Source: Membranihabitans maritimus
GTDB lineage: Bacteria; Bacteroidota; Bacteroidia; Chitinophagales; Saprospiraceae
Assembly (NCBI RefSeq): GCF_021729145.1
Contig: NZ_JAJSLW010000003.1
Location: 62,001 to 126,000 of the forward strand
DNA: 64,000 nucleotides
Direction: 5' to 3'
Below are positions 9,419-19,283 of this stretch, piece after piece. Position 1 is the stretch's first letter. Each line of letters opens with the position of its first letter. The notes under the pieces were generated by a model. That model was not told the DNA's origin. It did no database searches and saw nothing but the letters and a program-made list of their open reading frames with translations. Made by a program: the position numbers and the translations under genes.

Positions 9419-11101
9419 TTATATATTTCTCCTGTTAAGTTCTTTAACTGCGTAATCCACGGCCCTTGCAGTCAAGGCCATATAAGTAATAGATGGACCA
9501 GGTGTTGTACCTGATGAACACATAGCGGATCCATCTGTAATAAAAATATTTTTTACATCATGCATTTGATTCCATCTATTCAATACAGATGTTCCAGGAT
9601 CATTTCCCATACGGGCAGTACCGGTTTCATGTATACAAGAGCCTGGTATCTTATTCCAATTATAAGTTTCTATATCTTTCAATCCTCCCATTTCCAAAAT
9701 TTCAGCTGCACTGTTCATCATATCATTTACCATGGCTGCTTCATTCTCCTTGAATTCGCAATCCACACATATTACGGGCATGCCGAATTTGTCCTTTTTA
9801 TCCTTATGCAAATACATTTTATTCTCATAATATGGCAAGTGCTCCCCCCAGGCCGTGATAGCCATACTCCAATGTTCAGAGGGTTTAGTCAATTCTTCTT
9901 TATACCCCCTTCCAAATCCTTCACCGGCTTTCCTTCCTCTTCCTGCTCCACCTTGATACGTAAACCCTCTTACATAATCTTGTTGCTCCGTAGCCTTATT
10001 AATATTCCTAAAACGCGGAACAAAAATCCCCGTTGGTCTTCTTCCGAATGTAAACTTATCTTCAAATCCCTTAAATGTCCCTCTAGCTCCCATTCCATAA
10101 GGCATATCCATTAAATTATGGCCAAGTTGACCACTACTATTGCCTAATCCAGTAGGGAAGACTTCGGATATAGAATTCAATAATATAGCTGTAGTATTTA
10201 GGGTCGATGCATTAAGAAAAATAATTTTTGAATGAAATATCCTAGATTCTAAAGTTTCGGTATCAACGACCCTAACTCCTGTGGCTTTACGCGTTTCTTT
10301 ATCATAGATAATTTCCTGTACCATCGAGAAAGGGCGGAGAGTCATTTTACCAGTTTTTGCGGCCAGGGGTAATGTTGCTGAATTGCTAGAAAAATAGCCT
10401 CCAAAGGAACAGGCATGTCCTGCCCCACAGCTTCCTTTATATTGACACGGTCCTCTATTTCCAATTTTACGTGTATGATTAGCTGTTCTCCCATGAATAA
10501 TCATCCGACCATCTTCAAACTTTCCTTTTATTCTTCGAGCCACTTCGGACTCCACACAATTCATTGGCATTGGAGGCTGAAATAAACCATCTGGTAAATG
10601 GGCCAGACCCTCAATCGAACCAGATACGCCAACAACAGGTTCTACATAATCATACCATGGTGCAATATCTTTATATCGAATTGGCCAGTCAACACCAAAA
10701 CCATCCTTTGCATTAGCCTCAAAATCCAATTCGCTTCTTCTGTAGCATTGCCGTCCCCAGATTAAACTTCGCCCACCAACCTGATATCCTCTTGCCCATT
10801 CAAAAGGTTTGTCCTGAACGTAAGGATTATCCAGATCATTTACAAAATATTTTTTTGATCTTTCATTATAATTATAAACCCCACTTTGTATGGGACTTTT
10901 TCTACGATCTTCATTAGTGACTCTCCCTCTATATTTTGTATCCCATGGTGGAATCATATCATCATAATCGACAATATGCTCTACGTCACGCCCCCTTTCT
11001 AAAACCAACGTATTTAACCCTTTTTCACATAGCTCCTTTGCAGCCCATCCTCCACTTATACCAGTACCTACCACTATTGCATCAAAAAAATTACTTTTCA
11101 T
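9419..11101 (-). CDS. GMC-family FAD oxidoreductase (gluconate/glucoside dehydrogenase type)
   Basis: Flavoprotein of the glucose-methanol-choline family, 560 residues. The FAD-binding Rossmann motif is at the very N-terminus (VVGTGISGG, Gly12/14/17), and the C-terminus has the conserved HETGTARMG (about residue 491) and SGTTPGPSITYMALTARA elements. Several internal Cys residues (around CQYKGSCGAGHAC) are typical of the subgroup that works with a subunit-3 protein. Related enzymes oxidise sugar hydroxyls, for example making 3-keto-glycosides or keto-gluconates, and pass electrons to a cytochrome. No signal peptide is seen, consistent with piggy-back Tat export with the next gene's product. 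It lies 5 bases after susD. Confidence 0.88.
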   Translation of the reverse strand: MKSNFFDAIVVGTGISGGWAAKELCEKGLNTLVLERGRDVEHIVDYDDMIPPWDTKYRGRVTNEDRRKSPIQSGVYNYNERSKKYFVNDLDNPYVQDKPFEWARGYQVGGRSLIWGRQCYRRSELDFEANAKDGFGVDWPIRYKDIAPWYDYVEPVVGVSGSIEGLAHLPDGLFQPPMPMNCVESEVARRIKGKFEDGRMIIHGRTANHTRKIGNRGPCQYKGSCGAGHACSFGGYFSSNSATLPLAAKTGKMTLRPFSMVQEIIYDKETRKATGVRVVDTETLESRIFHSKIIFLNASTLNTTAILLNSISEVFPTGLGNSSGQLGHNLMDMPYGMGARGTFKGFEDKFTFGRRPTGIFVPRFRNINKATEQQDYVRGFTYQGGAGRGRKAGEGFGRGYKEELTKPSEHWSMAITAWGEHLPYYENKMYLHKDKKDKFGMPVICVDCEFKENEAAMVNDMMNSAAEILEMGGLKDIETYNWNKIPGSCIHETGTARMGNDPGTSVLNRWNQMHDVKNIFITDGSAMCSSGTTPGPSITYMALTARAVDYAVKELNRRNI

Positions 11102-11106
11102 GGTTT

Positions 11107-12744
11107 TTAATACCCGGGATTCTGTTCTAAATTATTATTTCGGTCAATTGCACTTTGTGGAATAGGGAATAAGTAATTTTTTTCTGGATTAAAAACCATT
11201 TCGCCTTGAGTAGCTGGTATTACTTTATAGGTCCACGTTCCTCCAATATCCTCAATCAGCATAGCATGCATACTTCCATTTAGTTTTTCCTCTGCCAATC
11301 TCAATCTCAGTAAATCAAAATATCGTTTATCTTCAAAAGCTAATTCTACCCGACGTTCCTGATAAATTGCTTCTCGCATTTCATTTTGAGTCAAACCTTC
11401 TTCCAATGGTGGCAAATCAACTCTTGAACGGACTTTGTTAATTGCATCATAAACTGACTGATCAGGGCCTACTGCTTCATTCTGTGCTTCCGCATACCCT
11501 AAAAGCACCTCTGCATATCGAAAAATAATATAATTACCACTATTCTGTTGGTTATTCCCATTAATGGCATACTGCGGATTTAACCCCTTCCGAATATAGT
11601 ATCCAGTATTAGTTGATTCATTTTTTGAAGCCAAATCTGTTTCATTCCTGCTACCAACTCCCTGTTTCATGACAATTTCTGCACCAGCCCATTCTGAACC
11701 ATCATACACAATCGATTCGTAGAACCTTTTTTCTCTAGCTGCATAAGGATTTTGAGGATCATATCCAGATTCAGGATGATCTATCGGTAATCCGTTAGCC
11801 ATGAAATATTCGTCAACCAATTCTTGTGAAGGATCTACCCCACTCCATGATTTTTGTTGACCACCTACAATCCATGTTCCCTGAAGACCTTCCCTACTTG
11901 ATCCTAAAGCAGTACCTCCTAAATAAGCCTTTGCAAAAATAGTTTCTTCATTCCAATTATTTCCTTCCATAAATTGTCCTCCGTATTCAGAAAATAAATC
12001 ATAAACCCCTAAATCTATTACGGATTTATAGCTACTAGCAGCATTTTGCCATCTAGAAATATCATTTTCTAAATTATAATATGGGCTAGCCCAATAAAGC
12101 TCACACCATGCCCTTAAGGCAATTGCCGCTCCTTGACTTGCTCTACCAGATTCTACATCTAATGGCAAATCAGCTTCAATGGCTGTTAATTCAGATACTA
12201 TAAATTCATAAGTTTCTTGTGCCGTATTTCGAGCTCGAAACACTTCATCTCCTTGTTCAGATAGATTTAAAACATCAGTGATTATAGGAACACCACCGTG
12301 ATGCGTCCACAACAACATATAATAATAAGCACGTAAAAATCTCGCCTCTCCTAATCGCTTAATTTTATATTCTTCACTAAGCTCCCCTGAACTTACATTT
12401 TCAATAAACAAATTAGCTTTTCGAATATTACTGTATTGCCCCCATTGGCTTGGAGCATCTTCAGGAGTATAAATTCCACTTTTTATGGTTGTAGTAGAAT
12501 ATCCCCATGAATGTGCACTCATAGAATTATCAGACCAGTTTTCAGGTGGATCATGAGTAGTAAAACTTCCGGGTAATCCCGAATAGATATTATTAAGAAA
12601 TAAATCGGCATTGGCCTCATTACTCCATAAAGTTTCATTCCCAACCTGAGTCGTAGGTTCGATGGTTAATAAGTCATTACAAGAAAAAAACAACACAAAT
12701 ATTGAAAAACCAATTCCAATTTTAATTATATCTTGATGAATCAT
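11107..12744 (-). CDS. SusD/RagB family nutrient-binding outer-membrane lipoprotein
   Basis: Surface lipoprotein that acts as the lid and substrate-binding partner of the SusC-type transporter. The 545-residue product has a lipobox (FFSC, Cys22) and the SusD pattern: an N-terminal TPR-like helical half, the 'ARFLRAYYYMLLWTHHGGVPI' region near residue 135, and the C-terminal 'YQERRVELAFEDKRYFDLLRL' region. It is 18 bases after susC, as expected for a SusCD pair. Substrate cannot be read from sequence. SusD proteins occur with both glycan and non-glycan ligands, and this operon has no recognisable glycoside hydrolase. Confidence 0.95.
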   Translation of the reverse strand: MIHQDIIKIGIGFSIFVLFFSCNDLLTIEPTTQVGNETLWSNEANADLFLNNIYSGLPGSFTTHDPPENWSDNSMSAHSWGYSTTTIKSGIYTPEDAPSQWGQYSNIRKANLFIENVSSGELSEEYKIKRLGEARFLRAYYYMLLWTHHGGVPIITDVLNLSEQGDEVFRARNTAQETYEFIVSELTAIEADLPLDVESGRASQGAAIALRAWCELYWASPYYNLENDISRWQNAASSYKSVIDLGVYDLFSEYGGQFMEGNNWNEETIFAKAYLGGTALGSSREGLQGTWIVGGQQKSWSGVDPSQELVDEYFMANGLPIDHPESGYDPQNPYAAREKRFYESIVYDGSEWAGAEIVMKQGVGSRNETDLASKNESTNTGYYIRKGLNPQYAINGNNQQNSGNYIIFRYAEVLLGYAEAQNEAVGPDQSVYDAINKVRSRVDLPPLEEGLTQNEMREAIYQERRVELAFEDKRYFDLLRLRLAEEKLNGSMHAMLIEDIGGTWTYKVIPATQGEMVFNPEKNYLFPIPQSAIDRNNNLEQNPGY

Positions 12745-12762
12745 AGTTTAATATTTTTTTGA

Positions 12763-15700
12763 TTATAAAGTAACCTGCAATCCTATTGAAACAACTTTCT
12801 GATGTGGGTAATTATAACCTCCTGTACTTACACTTTCCGGATCATAAAATTCACCTACGAACGATCCTGACCAAGTAAGTATATTTTGGCCACTCACATA
12901 AACTTGCATTCTGTCCATACCAATTCTTTGGGTCATACTCATTGGTAAATTATAAGACAGTTTTGCATTCTTTAATCTCAAATAAGATACATCATACATC
13001 CACTTTGAAGACGTTTGTGTATTGTTATTATTCGGTACGGGAGTAAGTCTTGGGAAACTTGCATCTTTGTTATCAGGCCTCCAATAATCAAAATTTTGAG
13101 TATATGCTGACCTTCCATTGAAAAAAGGCCACATGGCCGATCCATCGAAATAATGACTAGTATTACTTACACCCTGAAATAAAACTTCTAGAGTAACCCC
13201 TTTAAATTTGACATTCGGCGCAAATCCATATATTATACCTGGTGTACTCGGATCTCCAATAGCAAACCGGTCATCAGGATTTATCTGCCCATCTCCATTC
13301 GCATCTTTATATCGAATATCGCCTGGCACAACTTGGCCCCATGGTTGACTGGCAATTCCTGGATTTAAATTTCCCTCCTGGTCAAAATCTGTTTCTTGAA
13401 AATATCCAATTGCCTGGTATCCAAACTGTGTCCCGAGTGGTTTACCAGTTCTACGCCGATTTGGATTGTCATAAGTCGTTGAAGTTTCATAGATTTCTAA
13501 AACCTTATTTTTTGCAAAGGTTAATGTTCCATTGATTCCAACGGAGAAATTATTATCAAAATCATGATTTAAACCACCTAAAAATTCAACTCCTTTATTT
13601 TCCATAACGGCCTCATTTACTTGACTCAACCCTACACCATATTCTAGAGGTGTAATTACATTTGGTGTAATGAGCATATTAGATCTTTTTTCATAAAAAT
13701 AATCCGCTTCAAAATTAACTGAACCATTCCACAAAGAGATTTCCAGACCAATATCCGTTTTGTTAGCGCGTTCCCAGGTTATATTAGGGTTAGGTTCCGA
13801 TCTTTCAAAAACTTCTTGAACCCCACTCCCACCAATTACATAACCGGGACCTCGGACTCCAAAAGTACTCAAATACTGAAAAGGTCCCCCGGCTAAAGCA
13901 CCTACTTCCCCATAAGAAGCTCTTACTTTAAGATTATCAAGCCAATTAAAATTATCCTTGATAAACTTTTCTTCCGACAATCTCCACCCTACCGAAAAAG
14001 CTGGAAAAAATCCAAATCGTTTCTCAGGTGCGAAATAATAGTGTCCATCGTAACGACCACTAGCTTCTAATAAATATTTATTGTCATAATCATAAGACAA
14101 TCGATAAACCAATCCAACTTGCCCTGTTTCATATGAACCGCCACTTGTGGTCATATCGTCATTACTGGAACTTCCCATACTAATCTCATCGATGTAAAGG
14201 CTATAATTTCTTCTGGAAGCTCCCAAGGAATACCCTTTTCCATTTATGGCTTCAAATATTCCTGTTAAAGCAATACCATGCTGTTCAAATCTATTATTGT
14301 AATTAAATCCAGCCTGATACGTTAACTGGAAAGATTTGTCTTCGTCATGAAAGAGTGTAGGATTAGTTTTTCCAAAGATAGCATCTGTTATCACGTATGG
14401 AGTCTGTGAAACATCAATGTTCGCTACATGTAATGGTGTTGACCACTTTTTGTGCGTACTAAAACTGGGATCAAAAGCTACTTTTCCTACTAAATTGAGG
14501 CCTTCTAAAAATGGGACATCTTGAGTTATGCCCACTTGTGAATACACACTGTAAGAATTTCTATCCCGATAACCAGAATTGTATATCGCCGAAGATGCAT
14601 GTGCACCAAACATACCATTACTATAAAACAAAGGGCCAAAATCAGGATGAGCATATTTAATTAATTCAAATATTCTGACAGTAGAAGAACCAATAGAGTT
14701 ATCATTGTCTGTTGGTGGTTGAGTTGCAAACTTATTGAATCCATTTATTTTTACAGATAATTTTGTAGTCGGAGTAATATCGCCATCGACATTCAAAGAT
14801 AAATTATACCTATTGGCCGATGTTGATTCCCACATACCTTTCTGGTTTTGATACCCAAAATTTGCATAATACTTAAAATTCTCAGAACCACCAGAAACAT
14901 CTATACTGTGAGAAGTTAATAGTGCATTTTTATTTATCAAGTCACCCCAGACATCGTAATATGGTGGATATCGATCTGGATCACTACCATCCTTGAATTT
15001 TTGCAGTGCTTCGTCAGACCATGGTTTTGGGAGGCCAACATTCTCAGCAGCAAGATTTTTCAACCTAGCATATTCATACCCATTGACTAAATCAGGAACC
15101 TTGGTAGGGTTTTGAAAACCAACATATCCGTTATAATTAATTACAGCATCACCGGCTTCACCTTCTTTAGTTGTCACCAAAATAACTCCATTTGCACCCG
15201 CCACTCCATAGGGAGCCACTGCGGCGGCATCTTTTAAGACAGTGAATGTTTCAATAGAGTTTGGATCCAGATTTTGAAAACTTCTAGGAATACCATCAAC
15301 AATTAATAAAGGCTGCGTGGAACCAATAGTAGAAACACCGCGAACAAAAATATCTGAGCCATCAACTCCTGGTTCACCAGATGCTTGTTTAACAATAACT
15401 CCTGATAATCTTCCTCCTATAGAATTACTAAGGTCTGTAACGGGTATTGAATTAATCTCATCTCCTTCCATTGAAGAAACAGCAGAAGTTAATGAAGTCT
15501 TCTTTTGCGTCCCATACCCCACTACCACTACTTCATCCAATGTCTGCGAATCCTCTAGTAATGTAATTGTTATATTAGTCTTTCCCGCCACCGAAATTTC
15601 CTGTGTCTGGTACCCGATATACGAAATGACTAATACTGCTTGTTCGTCAATATCATCGAATGAAAACCGTCCCTCGAAATCTGTTGCAGTCCCTTGATCC

Positions 15701-16227
15701 GTTCCCTTAACAAGGATGTTCACACCGATCAGCGGTTCACCTACTGCGCTAACTACCTTTCCGGCAATATTCAATACCAACGGCTTTAATTTTAAGACAT
15801 CCAACGCTTTTAAATCCAACCGTTGTACCGCATTGCCTTTTCTCCTTTTATCAGGAAACGCCTTTTCTTTTTGATCTACCAAACCTTGCAAATGCAATAT
15901 CATCTTTTTCATCGATTCCACTCCACCCGGATCATCGCGGTATATAATTACGAATTGATTATCAAATATTTGATATGCCAGATTTGTTCCTGTTAATACA
16001 CTGTTGATCGCCTCCTCCGCCGTCTTATTTTCCTGTTCCTTGTACTCGACCAAATATTCCGATGCCATATCCCGGTCAAAAGTAAAATAAACACCATATC
16101 TTACACTGATCATATCAAGTGCCTCTGTCAATTTTATTTTTTCATTCTGATAACTTTCCCCGCCACCTTTTGCAAACGACGACAAAAAAGCGCATAAAAT
16201 CAGAACAATTGTTAGTAGTCGATTCAT
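12763..16227 (-). CDS. SusC/RagA family TonB-linked outer-membrane transporter with N-terminal STN signalling domain
   Basis: Outer-membrane TonB-dependent transporter, 1154 residues. In order: signal peptide (1-19), an STN signalling domain (about 30-98), a carboxypeptidase-D-like regulatory domain (about 152-225), the SusC signature LDEVVVVGYGTQKK (230-243), a plug domain (about 245-355) and a C-terminal beta-barrel ending in a hydrophobic strand (SIGLQVTL). The STN domain is expected to contact the FecR anti-sigma factor encoded just upstream, so substrate binding would switch on the ECF sigma factor and hence the locus. It is the first structural gene of the operon, followed by susD. Family call firm; ligand unknown. 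Confidence 0.95.
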   Translation of the reverse strand: MNRLLTIVLILCAFLSSFAKGGGESYQNEKIKLTEALDMISVRYGVYFTFDRDMASEYLVEYKEQENKTAEEAINSVLTGTNLAYQIFDNQFVIIYRDDPGGVESMKKMILHLQGLVDQKEKAFPDKRRKGNAVQRLDLKALDVLKLKPLVLNIAGKVVSAVGEPLIGVNILVKGTDQGTATDFEGRFSFDDIDEQAVLVISYIGYQTQEISVAGKTNITITLLEDSQTLDEVVVVGYGTQKKTSLTSAVSSMEGDEINSIPVTDLSNSIGGRLSGVIVKQASGEPGVDGSDIFVRGVSTIGSTQPLLIVDGIPRSFQNLDPNSIETFTVLKDAAAVAPYGVAGANGVILVTTKEGEAGDAVINYNGYVGFQNPTKVPDLVNGYEYARLKNLAAENVGLPKPWSDEALQKFKDGSDPDRYPPYYDVWGDLINKNALLTSHSIDVSGGSENFKYYANFGYQNQKGMWESTSANRYNLSLNVDGDITPTTKLSVKINGFNKFATQPPTDNDNSIGSSTVRIFELIKYAHPDFGPLFYSNGMFGAHASSAIYNSGYRDRNSYSVYSQVGITQDVPFLEGLNLVGKVAFDPSFSTHKKWSTPLHVANIDVSQTPYVITDAIFGKTNPTLFHDEDKSFQLTYQAGFNYNNRFEQHGIALTGIFEAINGKGYSLGASRRNYSLYIDEISMGSSSNDDMTTSGGSYETGQVGLVYRLSYDYDNKYLLEASGRYDGHYYFAPEKRFGFFPAFSVGWRLSEEKFIKDNFNWLDNLKVRASYGEVGALAGGPFQYLSTFGVRGPGYVIGGSGVQEVFERSEPNPNITWERANKTDIGLEISLWNGSVNFEADYFYEKRSNMLITPNVITPLEYGVGLSQVNEAVMENKGVEFLGGLNHDFDNNFSVGINGTLTFAKNKVLEIYETSTTYDNPNRRRTGKPLGTQFGYQAIGYFQETDFDQEGNLNPGIASQPWGQVVPGDIRYKDANGDGQINPDDRFAIGDPSTPGIIYGFAPNVKFKGVTLEVLFQGVSNTSHYFDGSAMWPFFNGRSAYTQNFDYWRPDNKDASFPRLTPVPNNNNTQTSSKWMYDVSYLRLKNAKLSYNLPMSMTQRIGMDRMQVYVSGQNILTWSGSFVGEFYDPESVSTGGYNYPHQKVVSIGLQVTL

Positions 16228-16364
16228 ATCCTAATAATTTATTTTTTTAATCCATTGTTTGAAAATTAATTTGGGACCATAAACAGCCTTCTTTGTATCT
16301 TAGCTAATACAAACCAAATTAAACCTAATATTACTTCTGTCTTCGATCGATCTTACCCGAAAAA

Positions 16365-17333
16365 CTACTCTTTATCGAGTTTCCGGGTCACTTCATAAAT
16401 GACTCCTCGGGCCTCGATTTCGATTTCCATGGCCATTTCTAACGCTTTTCTCGTATTATCCCAGTCCATATATGGTACTCCCAGATTTATTCTCTTCTGA
16501 ACCAATGTAGTATCCTTACAAGTCAACCGATGTCCGTATATATCTGTCAGATTTTCTAATACCTGACCCAATGTCTCATCGTGAAAATTGAGTACCCCAT
16601 TGACCCAGGATGCTGAAGTCGACATCGTTTCCGAGATTTCTTCAGTGACCACTTTGGACTCGACATCGTAAGTAATTTTTTCACCCGGCTTCATCAACTG
16701 TTTCTCGCGATCACGTATCAGCAATTCCACGGAGCCTTCATTCAAAAAAACTTCGCTATTCTTATTCCGTGAGGATACATTGAAAGAAGTCCCCAAAACA
16801 TCAATACTCAAATCCTTGGTTATGACCCGAAATGGTGCATATCTTTCTTCCTTTGTTTCCTCTCCTCCAACCAATATTTTGGCTACTTCAAAAAAAGCTT
16901 CTCCCTCAAGCTCTACAATTCGTCCTCCAGGTCTGTTAACATTCCCCTTCCATATTAGCTCTGAATTGGCATTGAGTTTAACCTCTGATCCATCCGGTAA
17001 TTGAATATTCTTGACTTCGCCGTTTCCAGTAATATATATTTCTTCCTGATTGAAAAAGAACTGATACCCCACGAAACCAAGTGATATCAAAATTAATAAC
17101 GAAGCAGCCACTTTAACCAGAATGGGTAACTTAAATAGACTACCCCTTTTTACTGATTCTTGTTCCTTCAAATCCATAAATTCCACCCACTCCTCTTTCA
17201 TAAAATCACGAAATAAATCTTGATTGCCCTCCTCCTGGGAAATAACAATTAACTCTTCAAACTCTTCCTTTGTACAAGTATTGTTCCTGTACTTGCTCAT
17301 TAGTTTCTTGATTCGTTGTTGATTCTCCTTCAC
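16365..17333 (-). CDS. FecR-type transmembrane anti-sigma factor (DUF4974 C-terminus)
   Basis: Inner-membrane anti-sigma regulator of 322 residues: a cytoplasmic N-terminus (1-70) with helical sigma-binding character, one membrane segment (about 72-94), a periplasmic FecR domain starting at the 'GEVKNIQLPDGSEVKLNANS' stretch, and a C-terminal DUF4974 domain of STN-like fold (about 250-320). It should relay the SusC STN signal to the ECF sigma factor at 17529-18044, which is divergently transcribed instead of sitting upstream in the same direction. The gap to susC is 137 bases, so susC probably has its own promoter there. Confidence 0.92.
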   Translation of the reverse strand: MKENQQRIKKLMSKYRNNTCTKEEFEELIVISQEEGNQDLFRDFMKEEWVEFMDLKEQESVKRGSLFKLPILVKVAASLLILISLGFVGYQFFFNQEEIYITGNGEVKNIQLPDGSEVKLNANSELIWKGNVNRPGGRIVELEGEAFFEVAKILVGGEETKEERYAPFRVITKDLSIDVLGTSFNVSSRNKNSEVFLNEGSVELLIRDREKQLMKPGEKITYDVESKVVTEEISETMSTSASWVNGVLNFHDETLGQVLENLTDIYGHRLTCKDTTLVQKRINLGVPYMDWDNTRKALEMAMEIEIEARGVIYEVTRKLDKE

Positions 17334-17528
17334 TCTTTTTTAGCTTAATTTAATTATTTCATTGTTCCTATTTGATCAGTAAGACCGTATTCATCAAAAA
17401 AAAGACTAGTCTATATTTATTTTTTTTAAAATTATTTTTCTTTTACTACCTTTACAAAACTCTTACTACTAATAAATAATTTTTTTAGATTATTTTTTTC
17501 TCAATCATCCCTTTTTATAATATATTAT
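17334..17528. promoter_or_regulatory. Divergent promoter region between fecR and the ECF sigma gene
   Basis: This 195-base, extremely T/A-rich spacer separates the divergent fecR and sigma-factor genes and must hold both promoters. Several TACCTTTA/TAnnTTTA-like tracts near 17445-17455 resemble the Bacteroidota -7 element, but no pair of elements with standard spacing could be fixed by eye. The boundaries given are simply the two start codons. Confidence 0.4.
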
Positions 17529-18044
17529 ATGGATGAAATTATAAAGGAATATAGAAAACGGGTATTCGGATTTTTAATCAATTATATAAAGCTAAAATCT
17601 GAAGCTGAAGATCTCACGCAAGATGTAATGGTCAAAGTGTGGAGTAACAGGGATAAGTTTGAGGAAGTAAAAGACTTAGATTCTTATATTTTGACAATTG
17701 CTCATCATGTAGTAATGGATCATTTCAAGAGAATGCACCGGCAAAAAGAGTATAAAGAGAAAGTATGGGAGGCCACCCAGAAGTCAGAGAACACGGTCCT
17801 CAAAGAAGTACTGCAAAATGATTTAATTTCCGAACTTGAGTCCGTCTTAAAAGACTTACCTCCCCGGCAGCAAAAAGTATATCGGATGAATCGAATTGAT
17901 GGGCTGTCACTTGATGAAATAAGTAAAAAATTAGATATTTCCCCTTATACGGTAAAAAATCACCTGGCCCAGGCTACTCAAAAAATAAAAACCCGGATAA
18001 AACCCGAATACTTTCTTCTTCTGGCTGCCTATGCAATGATGTAA
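17529..18044 (+). CDS. ECF RNA polymerase sigma-70 factor (Bacteroidota FecI/RagA-associated type)
   Basis: Extracytoplasmic-function sigma factor of 171 residues. Region 2 lies at about residues 5-75 (DLTQDVMVKVWSN, then DLDSYILTIAHHVVMDHFKR), and region 4 at about 105-160 contains the helix-turn-helix LSLDEISKKLDISPYTVKNH. Length and motifs match the Bacteroidota sigma family that works with FecR anti-sigma factors on SusCD loci. It faces away from fecR, an inversion of the common sigma-then-fecR order. It probably controls the susC operon to its left; whether it also reads the downstream DUF3667 gene is unknown. Confidence 0.93.
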   Translation: MDEIIKEYRKRVFGFLINYIKLKSEAEDLTQDVMVKVWSNRDKFEEVKDLDSYILTIAHHVVMDHFKRMHRQKEYKEKVWEATQKSENTVLKEVLQNDLISELESVLKDLPPRQQKVYRMNRIDGLSLDEISKKLDISPYTVKNHLAQATQKIKTRIKPEYFLLLAAYAMM

Positions 18045-18101
18045 TTATCATAAAGAATTGTATGTATATTTATTATTTGGTTCAATGTTAGGGATAGACA
18101 A

Positions 18102-19283
18102 ATGACGGATTCTTCCAATCAACAATTTTGCAAGAATTGCAATGCTCCCATTCTTAGTAGTAAGAGTAGATTTTGTCAGAATTGTGGTGCACGAATGAAA
18201 TCTCCCAAATTGGATTTCAAAAGTATTTTCAGCGATTTCCTGAGCACCACTTTCAGTTTGGATAATGGATTTATTCCCACATTTGTAGACCAGTGGGTTC
18301 CTGGAAAAATATCCGGAACCTTTTTCCGAAGCAACATAAAATATTCTAGCCCTTTTAAATTCTTTTTTATAACGACAATACTTTTTTTTTCAGTTCAAGG
18401 AATTATTTCTCACTATGTAGAAAAAGAATACACGCAGGCCAAAGCAGGAAGATCAGGACATTTTCAAAAATATAAACCGGTTCTCAATTTTCAACAATCT
18501 GAAGATGTACAATTATTGGACAGCTTGAGAATACGTTTTTTACATACTCATCCGGAATATCAAAAACCCATATCAGTCTTTTTATATGAATATTTTAATA
18601 ACCATAAAATAAGAGTGATAAATGATTCACTGGAAAACCATCCTGACTTATTAGAGGTAGATACCCCATTGAACGTAGAAATGGATTCAATATCCTGGGA
18701 CAATAATTCCATGTTCTTTAATCTCGATAAGGTAGAAGCCCCTTCAATCTCCCTCCATAAAGATTCCACTGCCACTGCTATTGCATATAGGGATTTATTT
18801 TATCGAAGCCCGCAATCCATACTTAAAAAGTATCGTATCGAATCATTTGTTGGTAAAATTATCATTGCCCGTATGTCAAAACTTTTGTGGGAATATTCTT
18901 CTATCCCCCAGGTTTTCATGCAATACTTTACCTGGTTCCTAATAGCCAATATACCTTTGTTTGCTCTTTTTATGACCGCACTATATTGGAGGAAAAAAAG
19001 ATTTTTTGTCGAGCACCTGGTTTTTATCCTCTATTCGGTATCAACTATTTTATTCATAGTATTATTTATCTATGCCCTCAGTTTATTTATTGTTTCTGAT
19101 ACCGTACAGATTTTCGCATTTTTCTTATTTCCTGCCCTGTACTTTTACCTCTCAATGAAACAATTTTACAAACAAGGCTATATTAAAACAGGCATCAAAT
19201 TTCTCCTATTTATTGGAGCAGGAATAATAAGCTCGTTTTTCACTTTTCTTGCTTATTCCTTAATTATACTTCTGATAACGTAG
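18102..19283 (+). CDS. DUF3667 membrane protein with N-terminal zinc ribbon
   Basis: Conserved Bacteroidota membrane protein of unknown function, 393 residues. Residues 1-32 form a two-knuckle zinc ribbon (CKNC ... CQNCG). The following 'FSDFLSTTFSLDNGFIPTF' segment is the DUF3667 hallmark. A first membrane helix lies near residue 90, a polar extracytoplasmic region follows (about 105-255), and several membrane helices lie between about 275 and 390. It starts 57 bases after the sigma factor and may be co-transcribed. No function is proposed. Confidence 0.8.
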   Translation: MTDSSNQQFCKNCNAPILSSKSRFCQNCGARMKSPKLDFKSIFSDFLSTTFSLDNGFIPTFVDQWVPGKISGTFFRSNIKYSSPFKFFFITTILFFSVQGIISHYVEKEYTQAKAGRSGHFQKYKPVLNFQQSEDVQLLDSLRIRFLHTHPEYQKPISVFLYEYFNNHKIRVINDSLENHPDLLEVDTPLNVEMDSISWDNNSMFFNLDKVEAPSISLHKDSTATAIAYRDLFYRSPQSILKKYRIESFVGKIIIARMSKLLWEYSSIPQVFMQYFTWFLIANIPLFALFMTALYWRKKRFFVEHLVFILYSVSTILFIVLFIYALSLFIVSDTVQIFAFFLFPALYFYLSMKQFYKQGYIKTGIKFLLFIGAGIISSFFTFLAYSLIILLIT

